A stretch of 64,000 bases of DNA from Oscillospiraceae bacterium. Its GTDB lineage: Bacteria > Bacillota > Clostridia > Oscillospirales > CAG-272. A program made the translations under genes and the position numbers. Below the pieces are notes generated by a model, which saw nothing but the letters and a program-made list of their open reading frames with translations, searched no databases and had not been told where the DNA came from. Shown piece after piece: positions 7,624 through 17,325 of the stretch (position 1 is the stretch's first letter; each line of letters opens with the position of its first letter). Where the stretch lies: positions 78,196-142,195 of the forward strand of contig SVRK01000001.1 in NCBI GenBank assembly GCA_015064855.1, read 5' to 3'.

Positions 7624-9339
7624 ATGCTCGATTATTTACATATTGAAAATATCGCGGTTGCCAAAAATGTTGAGATAGAATTTAATGATGGCTTTAACGT
7701 TTTAACCGGTGAAACAGGCGCCGGAAAATCCGTAATTATTGATTCCATTAATTTAATACTGGGCTCAAAGGCTTCAAAGGAACTAATTAGACACGGAGAA
7801 GAAAGAGCGACGGTTACCGCATTCTTTTCTTCCTTAAGTGATGATTTATATGGCTACTGTGATGACGCCGGAATTGACTATGATAAAGATGATTCTTTTG
7901 TAATAAAGAGGACATTCAATTTGGATGGCAAAAACATCGTTAAAATTAATTCTCAACCCGTTACTATGGCTCAGCTACGTCAAATTGGCTCAATGCTTAT
8001 TAATATTCATGGTCAAAACGAAAATCAAACCTTCATTAACAAGGCCAATCACATTTTAATACTTGACGAATATTCAAATATTAAAAATTTGCTAGATGAA
8101 TATAGTGAATATTATGCTAAGCTAAATAAAAAAAAGGCGGAAATTGCTTCATTGCTTGAAAAAAACAAGCAAACCGAGGCTATGCTTGATTTATTAAACT
8201 ATCAAATTAAAGAAATTGAATCTGCTAAACTAAATGATATAGATGAAGAAGAAAAGCTTGTACAACTCCGTACAAAGCTTAAAAGTGCAGAAAAAATTAT
8301 AAAGAACTCATCAAACGTATATAAATTACTTTATAAAAACGAAAGTGGAATCAGCGCTTCCGTTTTAATTGATAAGACAATTGATTCATTATCTAAAATT
8401 TCTGATATAGATTCAAGCATCGAGGATATGATTTTAAATTTAAAGTCATTTAGATCTGAAATGATTGATATTGCTGAAAGAGTTGCTGATTTAGCTAATT
8501 TTGATGATATTGAAGACCCAGATAAGCAATTAGACATAATTGAGGATAGGTTAACCGTTATTCAAAGAATGCAAAAGAAATACGGGTCAACAATTCAAGA
8601 AATTATTGATTTTAAAAACGATGCAAGGGATAAGCTGAAGTCCTTTGAAAATGGCGAAATTCAGCTTGATGTGCTAAAGAAAGATTATAAAGAACTTCAT
8701 AAGGAAGCATCAAATATTGCTGAAGAAATACATAAAATAAGAGTTTCGTCCGCAAAAGAGCTTTCAAATTTAGTTAAAGAATCACTTTTGTTTTTAGATA
8801 TGCCAAAGGTTCAATTTGAAATCAAGGTCGTTAAAAACGAAAGAGACGGAGCTGCTGTGTTGTCTTCAAAGGGGTTTGACGATGTTGAATTTATGATTGC
8901 GACTAATGCAGGAGAAAATTTAACACAAATGACAAAAATTGTTTCCGGTGGTGAGCTTGCACGAATTATGCTTGCAATAAAGAGCACAATTTCACATAAA
9001 AATCGTGCACAAACAATTATTTTTGATGAAATTGATACAGGAGTTTCCGGAAGTACCTCTCAAAAGATCGGCATAAAGCTATCTGCAATTGCAAAATCCT
9101 CTCAAACAATTTGTGTTACTCACTCAGCTCAAATCGCTTCGCTGTCCGAAAATCATTTTCTAATTGTCAAAAACATACTCGATGGTAGAGCGCAAACACA
9201 AGTTAAGCTCTTAAATGAGAAAGAAAAAATTGATGAAATTGCTAGAATTATAGGCGGCATTGATTTAACGGACAAGCAATATGATGCAGCAAACGATCTA
9301 ATTAATCAGTCTAAAGCTCTTTTGTCAGAAAACCAATAA
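7624..9339 (+). CDS. recN: DNA repair protein RecN
   Basis: SMC-like ATPase acting early in double-strand break repair. 571 residues: Walker A GETGAGKSVIIDSINL (about 27-45), the NIHGQNENQTF block, a long coiled coil (about 150-370), the ABC signature VSGGELARIMLAIK (about 440) and Walker B TIIFDEIDTGVSG (about 465) followed by the His-switch stretch CVTHSAQIAS. AAGGAG upstream of the ATG. Last gene before the hairpin-bearing gap ahead of murB. Confidence 0.97.
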   Translation: MLDYLHIENIAVAKNVEIEFNDGFNVLTGETGAGKSVIIDSINLILGSKASKELIRHGEERATVTAFFSSLSDDLYGYCDDAGIDYDKDDSFVIKRTFNLDGKNIVKINSQPVTMAQLRQIGSMLINIHGQNENQTFINKANHILILDEYSNIKNLLDEYSEYYAKLNKKKAEIASLLEKNKQTEAMLDLLNYQIKEIESAKLNDIDEEEKLVQLRTKLKSAEKIIKNSSNVYKLLYKNESGISASVLIDKTIDSLSKISDIDSSIEDMILNLKSFRSEMIDIAERVADLANFDDIEDPDKQLDIIEDRLTVIQRMQKKYGSTIQEIIDFKNDARDKLKSFENGEIQLDVLKKDYKELHKEASNIAEEIHKIRVSSAKELSNLVKESLLFLDMPKVQFEIKVVKNERDGAAVLSSKGFDDVEFMIATNAGENLTQMTKIVSGGELARIMLAIKSTISHKNRAQTIIFDEIDTGVSGSTSQKIGIKLSAIAKSSQTICVTHSAQIASLSENHFLIVKNILDGRAQTQVKLLNEKEKIDEIARIIGGIDLTDKQYDAANDLINQSKALLSENQ

Positions 9340-9352
9340 ACTTCAAATACAA

Positions 9353-9378
9353 CACCTCATATAATGAAATATGAGGTG
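9353..9378 (+). promoter_or_regulatory. Hairpin masking the murB Shine-Dalgarno
   Basis: CACCTCATAT (9353-9362) and ATATGAGGTG (9369-9378) form a perfect 10-bp stem with a 6-nt loop. The right arm contains the murB ribosome binding site GAGGTGAT, so the left arm mimics the anti-Shine-Dalgarno end of 16S rRNA. No U-tract follows, so it does not look like a terminator. Confidence 0.65.
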
Positions 9379-9384
9379 ATACGA

Positions 9385-10287
9385 ATGGATTTAAAGCCCT
9401 TAATTAATTTATGTGAGCATTTTAACATACAATATGAAATCAATGCCAAAACAGCCCCGTATAACTCCTTTAGGGTAGGTAAAGAAGCTAAGATAATAAT
9501 TTTTCCGCATAGTATAGAGGTTTTTGTTGAAATTTTAAGATATATTTCAAGTGCAAACATTAAATATATTGTTTTAGGAAATGGAACAAACTCTTATTTT
9601 TGTGATTATTATGACGGGGTAGTAATTATAACTAAAAAATTAAATGATGTAAAAGTTAATAAAAATAAAATTACCGCTATGTGTGGTGCGGACTTAACTG
9701 CAATTTCTGAAATAGCACATGATGAATCACTTTTGGGCGCAGAGTTTTTGTATGGAATTCCAGGTGCAATTGGTGGTGGAGTGTATATGAATGCGTCAGC
9801 ATTTGGCTCTTCTATATCCGATATCGTTTTTGAATCATTGGTTTTTGATATAAATGAAAAAACTATAAAAACTATAATTTATGATGAGCATTTATTTGGA
9901 ATAAAAACTTCTGTGTTCTCAAAATTTCACAGTTATATCGTTTTGAAAACCTCTTTTGTTCTTTCATATGGAGATAAAGAAGAAATATGGAAGAAAATGA
10001 ACGATTATATTTTAAAAAGGAAAAATACGCAGCCTCTTGATTTTCCGAGTGCCGGTAGTGTTTTTATAAAGCCTAAAGATAATTATGCATCCAAGCTGAT
10101 CGATATGGCTGGATTAAAAGGATTAAGGATAGGCGGTGCAGAGGTATCGAAAAAGCATGCGGGATTTATTGTTAACGTTAATAACGCCAGTGCGAAGGAT
10201 ATTAATGCGTTAATATCACACATAAAAATTAAAGTTAAAAACACATATAATTATGAATTAAAGGAAGAAATAATTTACATAGAATAG
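9385..10287 (+). CDS. murB: UDP-N-acetylenolpyruvoylglucosamine reductase
   Basis: FAD/NADPH enzyme that makes UDP-MurNAc, the second committed step of peptidoglycan synthesis. 300 residues. An N-terminal FAD domain (NTAPYNSFRVG-like KTAPYNSFRVGKEA, then GNGTNSYFCD) is followed by LLGAEFLYGIPGAIGGGVYM and the substrate-domain catalytic segment FPSAGSVFIKP. The C-terminus has KHAGFIVN. I used the ATG at 9385 with GAGGTGAT 5-6 nt upstream; the frame extends to 9364 but that start lies inside the hairpin loop. whiA follows 8 nt later. rapZ and yvcK, commonly between murB and whiA in Clostridia, are absent. Confidence 0.95.
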   Translation: MDLKPLINLCEHFNIQYEINAKTAPYNSFRVGKEAKIIIFPHSIEVFVEILRYISSANIKYIVLGNGTNSYFCDYYDGVVIITKKLNDVKVNKNKITAMCGADLTAISEIAHDESLLGAEFLYGIPGAIGGGVYMNASAFGSSISDIVFESLVFDINEKTIKTIIYDEHLFGIKTSVFSKFHSYIVLKTSFVLSYGDKEEIWKKMNDYILKRKNTQPLDFPSAGSVFIKPKDNYASKLIDMAGLKGLRIGGAEVSKKHAGFIVNVNNASAKDINALISHIKIKVKNTYNYELKEEIIYIE

Positions 10288-10295
10288 GATAAAAA

Positions 10296-11159
10296 ATGGA
10301 GTCGTTTTCAAATAAGGTTAAAAGCGAAATAGCAATCTTTAATCCTAAAATAAAGAATTGCTGCTTATATTCTTTTTTGTATGGAATGACGTTTCCTCAA
10401 ACTATACAAAACGATGTAATAAGTGTAAAATCGACATTTGTAAAAAATGCTCATTCAATACACGAAAAATATAAACAATTATTTCAAAAAAGAGAAAGCA
10501 GTTATTCTGTCACAAACAAAGAAATCCTTATTTCATCGAATGTTATAAGGTTTTCTACAATTGCCGAAATCAATGCAAACATATTTAAATGCCAACATTG
10601 CAAGGAGAACTTTTTTAAGGGATTGTTTTTATCATCGGGTACTATAAATTCCCCTGATAAAACTTATCGATTAGAGCTTGTTTTTTCAAATCATGAGCAT
10701 GCAAAAGAGATAGTTGAATACGTTTCTGAATTGGGCATAAAGTTTAATTTCATTGTTAGAGGAAGCAAGTCGGTTTTGTATATCAAAAGATATGAAATGA
10801 TAGAGGCATATCTTGCTTTAATGGGAGCATCAAATTCAGCATTTGATTTTATTAATTACAAGATTGAAAATGAAGTAAGAAATATTGCCAACAGAGCCAC
10901 AAATTGTGACTCTGCAAATATTAATAAATCTCTGGTTGCAACACAAAAATATATTAATGCCATTAATGAATTAATTAAGTCAGGGCATTTTGATGAATTA
11001 AGTCAACCTCTTCAAGAAATTGCAAAAGAAAGAATAAAAAATAGTGATATAAACCTTCTAGAGCTTGGAAAGCAGTTTTCTCCTCCAATTTCCAAATCCG
11101 GTGTACATCATAGATTAGAAAAGATTTATAAGTTTTATTTGTCGCTTCAAGACAAATAG
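10296..11159 (+). CDS. whiA: DNA-binding protein WhiA
   Basis: Conserved Gram-positive protein tied to sporulation in actinomycetes and to cell division and chromosome segregation in Bacillus. 287 residues: a degenerate LAGLIDADG homing-endonuclease-like N-terminus (about 1-195, including FFKGLFLSSGTINSPDKTYR) and a C-terminal helix-turn-helix (LLELGKQFSPPISKSGVHHR, about 255-275). Sits between murB and dnaE; an AT-rich ribosome binding site only (GGATAAAAA), so translation may be coupled to murB. Confidence 0.94.
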   Translation: MESFSNKVKSEIAIFNPKIKNCCLYSFLYGMTFPQTIQNDVISVKSTFVKNAHSIHEKYKQLFQKRESSYSVTNKEILISSNVIRFSTIAEINANIFKCQHCKENFFKGLFLSSGTINSPDKTYRLELVFSNHEHAKEIVEYVSELGIKFNFIVRGSKSVLYIKRYEMIEAYLALMGASNSAFDFINYKIENEVRNIANRATNCDSANINKSLVATQKYINAINELIKSGHFDELSQPLQEIAKERIKNSDINLLELGKQFSPPISKSGVHHRLEKIYKFYLSLQDK

Positions 11160-11171
11160 GAAAGGATTACT

Positions 11172-14100
11172 ATGTCGAACTTTGTTCATTTACATTTGCA
11201 CAGTGAATATAGCTTACTTGATGGTGCTTGCAGAATAAAAGATATTCCAAAAATCGCAAAAGAGCTTGGACAAAATGCCGTTGCTTTGACTGATCACGGC
11301 AATATGTTCGGCGCAGTAGAATTTTATAAGGCGTGCAAGGAAGAAGGAATAAAGCCGATTATCGGTTGTGAGGTATATTTAGCTCCGTCATCTAGATTAG
11401 ATAGAAATAAAGTCGGAAATGTATCTTATTATCACCTTGTTTTGCTTGCAAAAAACGAGATTGGATATAGGAATCTCTCGTTTTTAGTTTCAGCAGGTTA
11501 TACTGAAGGATTTTATGTAAAGCCAAGAATTGATTTGTCTATTTTAAAAGAGCATTCAGAAGGATTGATAGCGCTTTCTGCATGCTTGGCGGGGTATATA
11601 CCATCTGCTATTATTTCCGGTGATATTTATTCTGCAAAAGAACATATTAAAACTATGCAAGACATATTCGGGAAAGATAATTTTTATCTTGAACTACAAG
11701 ATCACGGAATCGATGATCAACAAATTGTAAATGAAGCGTTGGTTAGTTTGTCAGAAGAATTCAACGCACCGCTAGTCTGTACTAATGACGTTCACTATTT
11801 AAGAAAAGGCGACGCATACATCCAAAATGTTTTAATGTCGGTACAAATGAACGTTACATTGAATTCAAAATCCGACAAAATGTTCCCAACTAACGAGTTT
11901 TATTTCAAAAATTTAGCTGAAATGAACGACAAGTTCGGCAAATTTAAAGATGCTTGTGAAAACACGCAAAAAATTGCCGACCAATGCAATTTTGATTTTG
12001 AATTTGGTGTTACAAAGTTACCTAAATATCCGTTGCCGGATGGAGAAACCTCAAAAGCTTTTTTGTCAAATTTAGCATACAATGGACTTAATAAGAGAAT
12101 TGCATTAAATCAAATCATTTTTACTAATGAGCACCCCAAAGAAGAATATATCGAAAGAATTGAGTATGAGCTATCAGTTATTGATAAAATGGGCTATAAT
12201 GATTATTTTTTAATTGTTTGGGATTTTATCAACTTTGCAAAAAACGAGAATATTCCTGTCGGACCCGGTCGTGGCTCGGGCGCCGGTAGCTTAATTGCAT
12301 TTTTACTTGAAATTACTGATGTTGACTCTATTAAATTTGATTTGCTTTTCGAGAGATTTTTAAATATTGAAAGAATTAGTATGCCTGATATTGATACTGA
12401 TTTTTGTTACGAAAGACGCGATGAAGTAATTGAGTATGTAAAGAAAAAATACGGATATGACCATGTTTCACAAATTGTAACCTTTGGTACTATGGCGGCA
12501 AAAGCGGCGATTAAAGACGTGGGTAGGGTTTTGGAAATTCCGTATAATGATGTTGATGTTGTTTCAAAGCTTATACCAAAGAGGCTTAATATAACTATAA
12601 AAGAGGCTTTAGAGGAATCTGACGACTTAATGACATTATATAAAGGCAATGCAAAAATTAGGCAGTTGATTGATACAGCAATGCAAATTGAGGGCATGCC
12701 AAGACACGCATCTACCCATGCTGCGGGTGTAGTAATTACGGACAAGCCACTTGTTGATTATTTGCCATTATCAACTAATGGCGGAGCAGTTGTTACTCAA
12801 TACGACATGGATACAGTTGCATCTCTCGGTTTGCTTAAATTCGACTTTTTGGCTTTAAGATATTTAACAATTATCAGCGATACAGAAAAGCTAATTAAGA
12901 AAAAAGATCCGGGATTTAGAATTGATAAAATACCACTTGATGATGAACAAACCTATAAATATATTTCATCGGGCAAAACAGATGGCGTTTTTCAGCTAGA
13001 ATCTGGCGGAATGAAACAGGTTTTAATGAAGCTTCAGCCTGAAAGCATAGACGATATTATTGCTTGTATTGCGCTCTATCGTCCGGGACCAATGGATTCG
13101 ATTCCCACATATGTTGAGCGCAGACATGATAAAACAAAGATTTCATATAAAACCCCACTTGTTGAGGGAATTTTAAAGTCAACTTACGGATGTATTGTTT
13201 ATCAAGAGCAGGTTATGCAAATATTTAGTAAGGTTGCTAAATATTCGTATGGCCGTGCTGATATAGTTCGTCGTGCGATGTCAAAGAAAAAAGTCGAAGA
13301 GCTTATGAAGGAGCGCAAAATATTTATTGAGGGTGCTGTATCCAACGGTGTATCCGAAAAGGTTGCAGTTGAGCTTTTTGATGAGATGGAAAGCTTTGCA
13401 AAGTATGCGTTTAATAAATCTCATGCTGCTGCATACGCGCTAATTTCATATAGAACGGCTTATTTAAAATGTAAATATCCCAAGGAATATTATGCGTCTT
13501 TAATCACTTCAGTTCTTACGTCGGTTGACAAGGTTACAGAATATATTGACGAATGTGAAGGACTTGGTATTAAAGTATTGCCACCCGATGTGAACTATAG
13601 TGATATTACCTTTTCTGTTGAAGATAATTCTATACGTTTTGGTCTTTTAGCACTTAAAAATGTTGGCAGAAACTTCATTTCTTCTATCGTAAATGAAAGA
13701 AAAGAAAATGGGAAATACAAGGATTTTGACGACTTTTTATACCGCTTAAAAAAATCAGATATGAATAAACGTCAATTAGAGTCGCTTATAAAGGCGGGCG
13801 CTTTTGATTCCTTCGGAAAATACAGAAATCAATTAATGATGGTTTATGAGAGTGCGCTTGATTCAGTGCAACGCATATCAAAATCGACACAGACAGGTCA
13901 GCTTGATATTCTTCAGTATTTTAGCAGTGAAGAAATAGTGGATACAATTCCTAAAATAGAGTATCCAAACGTTGATGAATTTCCAATGAAGGAGCTATTG
14001 CTTTACGAAAGAGAAATTTTGGGTATGTGCTTTTCGGGACATATTTTAGATGCGTATCTTATGCATCTAAAGGAATTAAAACCTCAAAGCATTTCTAGCA

Positions 14101-14633
14101 TTTTTTCTAGTGAAAGCTTATCTGATAGAGCAAACGTAAAAATTGCAGGCTTAATAACGGGCATATCTGCCAAAAAGACGAAGAATGACGAGAATATGGC
14201 ATTTGTTAAAGTTTCCGACTCTTCCGGAGAAATTGAACTAATAGCTTTTCCAAAAGTATTTTCTAAATATTCCGCGTTACTGCAGTACGATAATGTAGTG
14301 TTTATAACCGGACAACTCAGCTTAAGTGATGAGCAAATGCCCAAAATAATTGTAGGCACTGTGGAAAGAGTCCTTACTAATAATGATTTTTCTGATAATA
14401 AGTCAAAAAAATCGGGTAGGCTATATTTAAAGGTCGACTCAATTGAATCGACCTTGGTTAAAGAGATTATTGATCTTTTGAAAGAGTACTCCGGTGAAAC
14501 TGAAATTGTATTTTACGATACTTCTAAAAAGAAATATGTTTCTGCAAGTGGCGTAAAAATATCAATAAATGATAGTATACTTTCTGCCTTGAAAATGATT
14601 TTAGGACCCGATTGTGTAGTTTATAAGGATTAA
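11172..14633 (+). CDS. dnaE: DNA polymerase III subunit alpha (DnaE)
   Basis: One of two replicative C-family polymerases here; in Firmicutes DnaE extends primers before PolC takes over. 1153 residues: a PHP domain (about 5-210, HLHSEYSLLDGACRI and ALTDHGNMFGAVEFY), the palm with VGPGRGSGAGSL (about 362) and the catalytic MPDIDTDF (about 403), tandem helix-hairpin-helix, and an OB fold (about 985-1065). The stop overlaps the convergent neighbour by 4 nt with no terminator between them. Confidence 0.97.
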   Translation: MSNFVHLHLHSEYSLLDGACRIKDIPKIAKELGQNAVALTDHGNMFGAVEFYKACKEEGIKPIIGCEVYLAPSSRLDRNKVGNVSYYHLVLLAKNEIGYRNLSFLVSAGYTEGFYVKPRIDLSILKEHSEGLIALSACLAGYIPSAIISGDIYSAKEHIKTMQDIFGKDNFYLELQDHGIDDQQIVNEALVSLSEEFNAPLVCTNDVHYLRKGDAYIQNVLMSVQMNVTLNSKSDKMFPTNEFYFKNLAEMNDKFGKFKDACENTQKIADQCNFDFEFGVTKLPKYPLPDGETSKAFLSNLAYNGLNKRIALNQIIFTNEHPKEEYIERIEYELSVIDKMGYNDYFLIVWDFINFAKNENIPVGPGRGSGAGSLIAFLLEITDVDSIKFDLLFERFLNIERISMPDIDTDFCYERRDEVIEYVKKKYGYDHVSQIVTFGTMAAKAAIKDVGRVLEIPYNDVDVVSKLIPKRLNITIKEALEESDDLMTLYKGNAKIRQLIDTAMQIEGMPRHASTHAAGVVITDKPLVDYLPLSTNGGAVVTQYDMDTVASLGLLKFDFLALRYLTIISDTEKLIKKKDPGFRIDKIPLDDEQTYKYISSGKTDGVFQLESGGMKQVLMKLQPESIDDIIACIALYRPGPMDSIPTYVERRHDKTKISYKTPLVEGILKSTYGCIVYQEQVMQIFSKVAKYSYGRADIVRRAMSKKKVEELMKERKIFIEGAVSNGVSEKVAVELFDEMESFAKYAFNKSHAAAYALISYRTAYLKCKYPKEYYASLITSVLTSVDKVTEYIDECEGLGIKVLPPDVNYSDITFSVEDNSIRFGLLALKNVGRNFISSIVNERKENGKYKDFDDFLYRLKKSDMNKRQLESLIKAGAFDSFGKYRNQLMMVYESALDSVQRISKSTQTGQLDILQYFSSEEIVDTIPKIEYPNVDEFPMKELLLYEREILGMCFSGHILDAYLMHLKELKPQSISSIFSSESLSDRANVKIAGLITGISAKKTKNDENMAFVKVSDSSGEIELIAFPKVFSKYSALLQYDNVVFITGQLSLSDEQMPKIIVGTVERVLTNNDFSDNKSKKSGRLYLKVDSIESTLVKEIIDLLKEYSGETEIVFYDTSKKKYVSASGVKISINDSILSALKMILGPDCVVYKD

Positions 14634-14986
14634 TAATATTCTTCTAAAATTTGATAAAGCTCTTCTTTCGAGGATACACATATTCCTTCAGAGAGGAGCT
14701 TTTTATCTTTTTCGGGCAAGGTGAAAATATAGGTATCTAGCGTATATATTAGTGAATTGTTTTCAAAAACGCCTATTTTCCCATTGTAATCCTTTAAAAT
14801 ATATCTAATTTCCGTTGTTTCTTCAAATACCGGTGTGTCATCTTCTTTGATTGGATTTGAAATTTTATCAATTTTTGATAGTAATAAAAAATAAAAAAAC
14901 GTTAATGTTACAATAACAACAGCTGAAATTATAATTGCTATTTTATATAAATCCTTTTTTGTTAGTTCGTTAGTTTCTTGTTCCAT
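14630..14986 (-). CDS. Single-pass membrane protein with BofC-like C-terminus
   Basis: 118 residues. A cytoplasmic N-terminus (1-15), one membrane helix (about 15-38), then an extracytoplasmic domain with ILKDYNGKIGVFENN, LPEKDKKLLSEGI and SSKEELYQILEEYY. This pattern matches the C-terminal domain of BofC (bypass-of-forespore C) as I know it. In Bacillus, BofC restrains SpoIVB during sporulation; whether this protein does so is inference. AAGGAGAT precedes the ATG. It faces dnaE with overlapping stop codons and diverges from the PBP gene 77 nt away. Confidence 0.6.
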   Translation of the reverse strand: MEQETNELTKKDLYKIAIIISAVVIVTLTFFYFLLLSKIDKISNPIKEDDTPVFEETTEIRYILKDYNGKIGVFENNSLIYTLDTYIFTLPEKDKKLLSEGICVSSKEELYQILEEYY

Positions 14987-15063
14987 ATTTTTTATCTCCT
15001 TGAAAAGAATATATCTTATTATTGAGTAAATAATAATTTTATATTCAAATCGAGGTGATTTTT

Positions 15064-17277
15064 TTGATAAAAAAGAAAAAAATTTATCTTATATTTTTTG
15101 TGCTTATCTCACTTCTTTTAGCTCTAACTTTAGGATTTATTATTTATTTTTTTACTTTAAATAGAGAAATAGATTTGTCACTAATTAAAATGGGTGGTAC
15201 ATCTGTTACAAAAATTTATTATTTTGATTATGAGGATAGAAAAAATCGAATTGGAAAAGAAAAGGAATTAAAAGAAGAGGAAATATTTTTAAATAAACGC
15301 GAGTGGACATCAATTTATGATATACCAAAGGATTTGGTTAACGCATTTATAGCTGTTGAAGATAAAAGATTTTATTCACATAATGGGGTAGATTGGTTAA
15401 GAACAGGAAAAGCGATAAGTAACTATATTTTTGGTAAAGACAAAAATAGCTTTGGTGGCTCAACTATCACTCAACAGCTTATAAAAAACTTAACAGGAGA
15501 TAATCAAACAACCGTAAAAAGAAAGATAGAAGAGATATTAAGAGCAATCAATTTGGAAACTAAATTAAGTAAAAACGAAATATTAGAGCTATACTTGAAT
15601 GTTGTTTATTTGTCAGAGAATTGTTATGGAGTTGGCTCAGGTGCTGAAATATACTTTGGTAAGGAATTATCAGATTTAACTCTTTCCGAATGTGCTTCAT
15701 TGGCTTCAATAGTAAAAAGCCCAAGTAAATATAATCCTTATACTAACAGTGAAAACAATATAGAGCGCAGAAATGTAGTTTTAAAGGAAATGTTAAATCA
15801 AGAAAAAATTAGTTACAATGAATATCAAGAAGCGATTAATTCTTCTATTGAGATTAATGAAAATATTGAAAGTGAAAATAAAAGCGGGGTATATTCTTGG
15901 TTTACGGAAGCTCTTGTTGACGAGGTATCGAATGATTTAGCTAAAAAGAATAAAATTAGCAAAGAATCCGCAAGAAGGTTGGTTTTGAAGGGTGGATTCA
16001 ATATTTATTCAACCATTGACCCAAATCTTCAAAAAGAAGTTGAAAAGGTATATATAGATTATAAAAAATATGTTTTACCTGAAAATGGTAAATACTTTGA
16101 ATCTTCTTGTGTAATAATAGACCCGTATACATCCGACATACTTGCTATTGTTGGCGGTATAGGTGAAAAGAGTAGCAATATGATATTCAACAGAGCCACA
16201 AGCGCAAAGCGCCCACCAGGGTCTGTTTTGAAGCCTTTATCGGTTTACGCACCGGCTATTGAAAAGAATCTTATAACTTACGCTACGGTTTTTGACGATA
16301 CTCCTTGTGAAATTAAAAATGGTACGCCTTGGCCCAAAAATTCTCCAAATAGATATAGAGGATTAGTTCCTGTTTATTATGCGGTTGAGCATTCGATAAA
16401 TACTGTAGCCGTAAAGGCACTTGAGCTCCTAGGAGTAAATAACTCCATTAATTTTTTAAATAAGTTTATGGTAAATACAAGCGAAAAAGACAAGAATAGT
16501 TCTTCTCTTGCACTTGGACAGCTAACTAACGGTGAATCTCTTTTAAATATAACTAATGCTTATTCAGCTTTTTGTAATAAGGGACAAGTATCTGCACCAA
16601 AAACCTATCTATACGTTACTGATAATTTTGGAAATGTTATTCTAAATAAAGAAACTGAAGAAAAGCAGGTTATAAGTCGCGAAACAGCAGATATTATGAC
16701 TAAAATGCTTCAAAATGTAGTTGAAAATGGTACTGCTTCAATTATCAATTTAAATAATAATCAGATAAGCGTTGCCGGTAAAACCGGCACATCAAGCAAT
16801 AATGAGGATAGATGGTTTATAGGATATACACCGGATTATTTGTGTGGTATTTGGTGCGGTTATGATAAACCCAGTCCAATTTATGCAAGTAAAAACCCAT
16901 CTTGCGTACTTTTTAACGAGATTTTTAACAATATTTATAAAGATATAAATGAAAAGAATGAATTTTCTTTTTCAAGCAATGTGATTACAAAGGACTTTTG
17001 TTTTGACTCGGGTAAAGAAGAAAATTCAGGTTGCAACAAAGATATGAGAGGTAATAGGGTAGTAACAGGATATTTCAAAAGGGGCACAGAGCCACATTCC
17101 GAATGTGATTTACACAAAGAAGTTGTTATTGATATATCGGACGGAATGGAAGCGAACTTATTTACGCCAATATTTAATAAGCGCAAGGTTTATTTAATAA
17201 ATTATTCAAGAAAAGATTTTGGAAATATAAAAACACTCGATAGTGACTACACAATAGAGTCTAGAAAAAGAAAATAG
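15064..17277 (+). CDS. Class A penicillin-binding protein (PBP1A family)
   Basis: Bifunctional transglycosylase/transpeptidase for peptidoglycan. About 737 residues: a membrane anchor (about 7-30), glycosyltransferase family 51 domain with catalytic EDKRFYSHNGVDWLRTG and GGSTITQQLIKNLTG, then a transpeptidase domain with the SxxK box in RPPGSVLKP (about 386), SIN (about 445) and KTGT (about 574). Start is TTG at 15064 with GAGGTGAT four bases upstream; the same arrangement recurs for the next gene. Ends in a basic tail. Terminated by the hairpin at 17289-17325. Confidence 0.93.
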   Translation: MIKKKKIYLIFFVLISLLLALTLGFIIYFFTLNREIDLSLIKMGGTSVTKIYYFDYEDRKNRIGKEKELKEEEIFLNKREWTSIYDIPKDLVNAFIAVEDKRFYSHNGVDWLRTGKAISNYIFGKDKNSFGGSTITQQLIKNLTGDNQTTVKRKIEEILRAINLETKLSKNEILELYLNVVYLSENCYGVGSGAEIYFGKELSDLTLSECASLASIVKSPSKYNPYTNSENNIERRNVVLKEMLNQEKISYNEYQEAINSSIEINENIESENKSGVYSWFTEALVDEVSNDLAKKNKISKESARRLVLKGGFNIYSTIDPNLQKEVEKVYIDYKKYVLPENGKYFESSCVIIDPYTSDILAIVGGIGEKSSNMIFNRATSAKRPPGSVLKPLSVYAPAIEKNLITYATVFDDTPCEIKNGTPWPKNSPNRYRGLVPVYYAVEHSINTVAVKALELLGVNNSINFLNKFMVNTSEKDKNSSSLALGQLTNGESLLNITNAYSAFCNKGQVSAPKTYLYVTDNFGNVILNKETEEKQVISRETADIMTKMLQNVVENGTASIINLNNNQISVAGKTGTSSNNEDRWFIGYTPDYLCGIWCGYDKPSPIYASKNPSCVLFNEIFNNIYKDINEKNEFSFSSNVITKDFCFDSGKEENSGCNKDMRGNRVVTGYFKRGTEPHSECDLHKEVVIDISDGMEANLFTPIFNKRKVYLINYSRKDFGNIKTLDSDYTIESRKRK

Positions 17278-17288
17278 TATTAAATAAT

Positions 17289-17325
17289 AAATCACCTCAT
17301 ATATTTAAGTGAGGTGATTTTTTTG
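17289..17325 (+). terminator. Terminator whose 3' arm is the next Shine-Dalgarno
   Basis: AAATCACCTCA (17289-17299) pairs perfectly with TGAGGTGATTT (17310-17320), with a 10-nt loop and a run of T continuing into the TTG start at 17323. It has the form of a rho-independent terminator for the PBP gene, yet its right arm is the ribosome binding site of the following gene. Confidence 0.7.
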
